The position numbers were made by a program, and so were the translations under genes. The notes under the pieces were generated by a model. It searched no databases and was not told where the DNA came from. It saw only the letters and a program-made list of their open reading frames with translations. From positions 1 through 8,457 of the forward strand of contig WLIH01000082.1 of assembly GCA_009702305.1 (NCBI GenBank): 8,457 nucleotides of DNA. The letters run 5' to 3'. The DNA is from Actinomycetota bacterium. GTDB taxonomy: Bacteria; Actinomycetota; Actinomycetes; Propionibacteriales; Nocardioidaceae. Positions 6,094 through 8,457 of this stretch are shown here, one piece after another. Position 1 is the first letter of the stretch, and every line of letters begins with the position of its first letter.

Positions 6094-7263
6094 TCAGACA
6101 GCCCCAGGTGTCATGGCGAGGGCCAGCCGGCGAACGATCTCCGTCAGGCGGGTGACACTCGTGGCGAGGTTGAGTCGCACATGGCCGGTGCTGTCGGGGT
6201 CGTAGTCGTGACCGGGAGCCAGCTGCACCCGACCGCGCGCGAGGGCGACGGCAGCCGGGTCCTCGTGGCCGTAGGCGCGCAGGTCGAGCCAGGCGAGGTA
6301 CGTCGCCTCGACCGGTCGCGCCGTCGCGCGCGGCAGCTGCTCGGCGAGCAGCCGGGCGAGGAGGGTGCGCTGCTGGTCGAGCCGGGTGACCAGCGCTGCG
6401 AGCCACGGGTCGCCGTGCTCGTAGGCCGCGATCGCCGCCACGACGCCAAGCGGCGACCAGGAGTCGTTGCGCGGCGAGGGCACGCGGGTCAGCCGGTGCA
6501 GGGTGGCGTCGTCGCCGACGACCAGCTGCCCGCAGCGCAGGCCGGCGGTGTTGAACGCCTTCGACGCCGCGACCACGGCGACGGCGTGCCCGGCGGTGCC
6601 GTCGAGGGAGAGGTAGGGGGTGTGGGTCGCGCCGGGCAGCACCAGCGGCGCGTGGATCTCGTCGCTGATCACGCGGGCGCCGTGGCGCACCACCACGTCA
6701 CGGATCGCCTCCAGCTCCGCGCGCGTCGGCACCGTGCCGCACGGGTTGTGCGGCGAGGTGAGCACGAGCGTGCGCGCCCCGGAGCGGAAGGCCGCGTCGA
6801 GCGCGTCGAGGTCGAGCACCGCCCGGCCGCGGTCGGAGGTGAAGGGCACCGGCAGGTGCGTGCGGCCGGTCGTGGCGGCCAGCCCCCACTGGGGTGCGTA
6901 CGCCGGCACCGGGATCGCCAGCGCTGCGTCGTCGCTGAGCACGTCGATGGCCAGCCGCACCCCGGCGGTCACGTCGACCACGGGCACGACGTGATCCGGG
7001 TCGACCGACCAGGCGTGGTGGCGCAGCGCGAAGCCGGCGTACGCCTCGCCCAACGGCCCGCCGTTGATCTCTCCGGTGCCGGGGTCGCCGACCGGGTAGC
7101 CGGTCACCCCGGCGAGCACGGCCTCGGTGACGGCCTCCGCGACGACCGGCGCCAGGGCGTAGTCCATCTCCGCGACCCACGCCGGCAGCACGTCGTCGGG
7201 CACGGTGCCCCACTTGAGCACCAGCGCTCGCCGGGCCTCGGCGTCGGTGAGGTCGCGGATCAC
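6094..7263 (-). CDS. MalY/PatB-type PLP-dependent C-S lyase / aminotransferase
   Basis: A 389-residue fold-type I PLP enzyme of the MalY/PatB group, which cleaves cystathionine or cysteine conjugates (C-S beta-lyase) and sometimes acts as an aminotransferase. Signatures: LKWGTVPDDVLPAWVAEMDY (16-35), the opening typical of this group; a YPVGDPG segment (56-62); TSPHNPCGTV (169-178); SDEIHAPLV (200-208) with PLP-ring Asp201; AASKAFNTAGLRCGQLV (232-248) with Schiff-base Lys235; and GHVRLNLATS (360-369) with R363 as the likely carboxylate-binding arginine. All key residues are present, so it should be active; it is cytoplasmic. The GTG at 7263 was chosen because it starts this conserved N-terminus; the open frame further upstream runs antisense-like through the HIT gene and has no family match. 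Start and HIT stop overlap as GTGA, pointing to translational coupling. The substrate and any link to the dehydrogenase are unknown. Confidence 0.9.
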   Translation of the reverse strand: MIRDLTDAEARRALVLKWGTVPDDVLPAWVAEMDYALAPVVAEAVTEAVLAGVTGYPVGDPGTGEINGGPLGEAYAGFALRHHAWSVDPDHVVPVVDVTAGVRLAIDVLSDDAALAIPVPAYAPQWGLAATTGRTHLPVPFTSDRGRAVLDLDALDAAFRSGARTLVLTSPHNPCGTVPTRAELEAIRDVVVRHGARVISDEIHAPLVLPGATHTPYLSLDGTAGHAVAVVAASKAFNTAGLRCGQLVVGDDATLHRLTRVPSPRNDSWSPLGVVAAIAAYEHGDPWLAALVTRLDQQRTLLARLLAEQLPRATARPVEATYLAWLDLRAYGHEDPAAVALARGRVQLAPGHDYDPDSTGHVRLNLATSVTRLTEIVRRLALAMTPGAV

Positions 7264-7685
7264 GGCCGCAGTCGGTCCGCCAGCGCGGGCAGGGTGGTGA
7301 CGTCGGCCGGCGCCGGGGTCCACGGCAGCTGCAGGCTGTCGCGCCCGGGCTGGCCGGCGTAGCGCGGGATGACATGCAGGTGGAAATGGAAGACGGTCTG
7401 CCAGGCGGCTGCTCCGCAGCTGTTGACCAGGTTGACCCCGTCGGCGCCGAGACCGTCGGCCGCGACCGCCCGCTGCGCGATCCGCTGACCCATCAGCGCG
7501 CACGCGGCGAGGTCCTCGGCCGGGATGCTCAGCAGGTCCGGGGCGTGCTCCTTGGGGATGACCAGCGCATGGCCCTCCGATCCCGGGTTGATGTCCATGA
7601 ACGCAAACGTGCGCTCGTCCTCGGCGACCTTCGTCGAAGGGATCCGACCCGCCACGATCGCGCAGAACACGCAGTCCTCAGCCAT
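7260..7685 (-). CDS. HIT family protein (histidine triad hydrolase)
   Basis: A 141-residue protein, normal length for the HIT/HINT family of small nucleotide hydrolases or transferases, which cleave nucleoside phosphoramidates, AMP-lysine-like adducts or dinucleoside polyphosphates. DCVFCAIVAGRIPSTKV (4-20) is the typical opening, with a C5-x2-C8 pair that binds zinc in many members. FAFMDINPGSEGHALVIPKEH (27-47) follows, and the triad FHFHLHVIPR (99-108) gives H100, H102 and H104, with H102 as the expected nucleophile. It is complete and probably active. The ATG at 7685 was chosen because CVFC starts at residue 5 and because a -10 box lies at the leaderless distance upstream; the same frame extends further upstream but through the 74-bp palindrome and without family similarity. 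There is no Shine-Dalgarno sequence. It is the first gene of a likely HIT/C-S lyase/dehydrogenase unit. The physiological substrate is unknown. Confidence 0.92.
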   Translation of the reverse strand: MAEDCVFCAIVAGRIPSTKVAEDERTFAFMDINPGSEGHALVIPKEHAPDLLSIPAEDLAACALMGQRIAQRAVAADGLGADGVNLVNSCGAAAWQTVFHFHLHVIPRYAGQPGRDSLQLPWTPAPADVTTLPALADRLRP

Positions 7686-7692
7686 GCCCCCG

Positions 7693-7698
7693 ACCCTA
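7693..7698 (-). promoter_or_regulatory. Putative leaderless -10 box for the HIT gene
   Basis: On the minus strand this reads TAGGGT (in TTAGGGTC), matching TANNNT, with its last T 8 bases before the A of the ATG at 7685. The spacing predicts a leaderless transcript starting at the ATG. No clear -35 box is visible. It would drive HIT and, through coupling and close spacing, the C-S lyase and dehydrogenase. Confidence 0.6.
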
Positions 7699-7727
7699 AC
7701 GGCCCGCCCGGCGTCCACAGGCTCTCG

Positions 7728-7801
7728 CATGTAACGCGCTGTTCGTCGATCTTCTAGCCCGTTGTAGCGGGTCAGAAGATCGGCTAACACCGCGTTACAT
7801 G
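7728..7801. repeat. Nearly perfect 74-bp palindrome with less GC than flanks
   Basis: The outer arms CATGTAACGCG (7728-7738) and CGCGTTACATG (7791-7801) pair perfectly over 11 bp. The next 17 bases on each side (7739-7755 and 7774-7790) pair at 14 positions, including a perfect innermost 9 bp, CGATCTTCT with AGAAGATCG. In the 18-base centre, CCCG (7758-7761) pairs with CGGG (7768-7771) around TTGTAG. In all, 28-bp arms with three mismatches plus a 4-bp apical stem. The right arm also holds a nested TAAC-N5-GTTA. The element lies between the 3' end of the response regulator and the promoter of HIT, so it could terminate the regulator's transcript, bind a protein, or be a small dispersed non-coding element. 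No flanking target-site duplication was seen. Confidence 0.9.
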
Positions 7802-7844
7802 GGGCGCGGGCCCCGAAAGCTGTGGAGAGTCAGCGGGCCGGGGC

Positions 7845-8457
7845 TCAGCGGGGGAGCAGGTCGTGCTCGTGGGCGAACACCACGATCTGCACCCGGTCGC
7901 GCAGGGCGAGCTTGCGCAGCACGGCGCCGACGTGGGTCTTGACCGTCGACTCGCTGGCGAAGACGAGACCCGCGATCTCGGTGTTCGACAGGCCGCGGGC
8001 GACGGCAGCGAAGACCTCGCGCTCCTTGTCGGTCAGCGAGAGGTACGCCGCGGGCGCGGGAGCGCGGGCCTCGAACTGGCCGACCAGCAGGCTGGAGAGG
8101 TCGGCGGGGGCGAGCACGGCGTTGCCGGCATGCACGGTGCGGATGGCGTCGCGCAGCATCAGCGGGGTGGTGTCCTTGAGCAGGAAGCCGCTCGCGCCGT
8201 AGCGGATCGCGGTGGCGGCCCGGTCGTCGAGGTTGAAGGTCGTCAGCACCACGACGCGCACCGGCGTCGTGCGCCGCGCGACGCGATCGGGCAGGAAGAT
8301 CTGGCGGGTCGCCTCGACGCCGTCCATCTCGGGCATCCGGATGTCCATCAGCACCACGTCGGGGGCGAGCTCGTCGACCAGGCGCACCGCCTCGAGCCCG
8401 TCACCGGCGGTGCCGACCACCGACATGCCCTCCTGCGCGTCGACGATGACCCGGACC
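7845..8457 (-). CDS. NarL/LuxR-type two-component response regulator, N-terminus missing
   Basis: The gene runs off the right edge of the window; 203 residues are visible. VRVIVDAQEGMSVVGTAGDGLEAV (1-24) is the usual sequence shortly after the first receiver strand, so probably only 15-25 residues are missing. PDVVLMDIRMPEMDG (32-46) carries phospho-acceptor D38, LTTF (71-74) the conserved Thr, and FLLKD (91-95) the conserved Lys94. After an Ala/Pro linker, LTDKEREVFAAVARGLSNTEIAGLVFASESTVKTHVGAVLRKL (141-183) is a full LuxR-type helix-turn-helix. The protein would be a DNA-binding transcription regulator phosphorylated by a sensor kinase, likely encoded upstream beyond the window. The stretch between alpha-2 and the LTTF strand (FLPDRVARRTTP) is slightly long and basic but within family variation. 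The ATG at 8424-8426 is an internal Met, because the domain continues upstream of it. Its targets and signal are unknown. Confidence 0.92.
   Translation of the reverse strand, partial: VRVIVDAQEGMSVVGTAGDGLEAVRLVDELAPDVVLMDIRMPEMDGVEATRQIFLPDRVARRTTPVRVVVLTTFNLDDRAATAIRYGASGFLLKDTTPLMLRDAIRTVHAGNAVLAPADLSSLLVGQFEARAPAPAAYLSLTDKEREVFAAVARGLSNTEIAGLVFASESTVKTHVGAVLRKLALRDRVQIVVFAHEHDLLPR

Noticed and set aside
4936..7362. An 808-residue plus-strand open frame opposite the dehydrogenase and C-S lyase
   Set aside because: No motifs, biased composition, and it opposes two complete, well-recognised genes.
7264..7503. N-terminal extension of the C-S lyase to 7503
   Set aside because: The extra 80 residues are an Arg/Pro/Ala-rich out-of-frame reading of HIT; the conserved family N-terminus starts at the GTG at 7263.
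7686..7790. N-terminal extension of HIT to a start at 7790
   Set aside because: It would translate through the palindrome and the -10 box and adds 35 residues not seen in HIT proteins; CVFC normally lies close to the start.
7728..7801. dif or chromosome-replication site
   Set aside because: The sequence does not resemble a XerCD half-site arrangement as I know it, and the arms are much longer than those of a dif site.
7810..7844. Second terminator hairpin just after the response regulator (GCCCCG 7810-7815 with CGGGGC 7839-7844)
   Set aside because: A 6-bp stem with a loop of about 23 bases is expected by chance in such GC-rich DNA; the adjacent palindrome is far stronger.

Overview
The window is very GC-rich, with strong G/C preference at third codon positions, GTG as well as ATG starts, TANNNT -10 boxes directly upstream of start codons, and protein families typical of high-GC Actinobacteria. 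The TGGTCGAGT/TATCGAG intergenic inverted repeat resembles elements I associate with Nocardioides-like Propionibacteriales. The genus is an inference, not a proof. The window looks like ordinary chromosome: no tRNA, rRNA, CRISPR array, integrase or transposase was seen.

Layout. (1) 1-338, plus: C-terminal end of a diacylglycerol/lipid kinase, cut by the window edge. (2) 339-553: gene-free region between two convergent genes, holding a large imperfect inverted repeat with a very GC-rich loop and a shortened extra copy of one arm. (3) 554-1240, minus: pirin-family cupin. Its start codon is almost back-to-back with (4) 1242-2609, plus: a glycoside hydrolase family 1 protein that keeps both catalytic glutamates but has lost several sugar-binding residues of the -1 subsite. 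(5) 2643-3746 and 3754-4680, plus: a PAPS-type sulfotransferase, apparently from its own leaderless promoter, and a GT-A glycosyltransferase 7 bases behind it. (6) 4738-6084, minus, convergent: UDP-glucose/GDP-mannose dehydrogenase family protein. (7) Upstream of it on the same strand, a MalY/PatB-type C-S lyase/aminotransferase (6094-7263) and a HIT protein (7260-7685). HIT overlaps the lyase by a GTGA and the dehydrogenase starts 9 bases after the lyase, so HIT, lyase and dehydrogenase look like one transcription unit read from a leaderless promoter at 7693-7698. (8) 7728-7801: a nearly perfect 74-bp palindrome, less GC-rich than its surroundings. (9) 7845-8457, minus: NarL/LuxR-type response regulator, N-terminus cut by the window edge.

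How the genes may work together. The sulfotransferase, glycosyltransferase and nucleotide-sugar dehydrogenase would suit synthesis of a sulfated and/or uronic-acid-containing glycan or glycolipid, with the GH1 protein as a possible remodelling enzyme. This rests on adjacency and family only. The pirin, HIT, C-S lyase and response regulator are generic. I found no clear evidence of a wholly new system. The items most worth a second look are the 74-bp palindrome, the altered GH1 active site and the sulfotransferase-glycosyltransferase pair.
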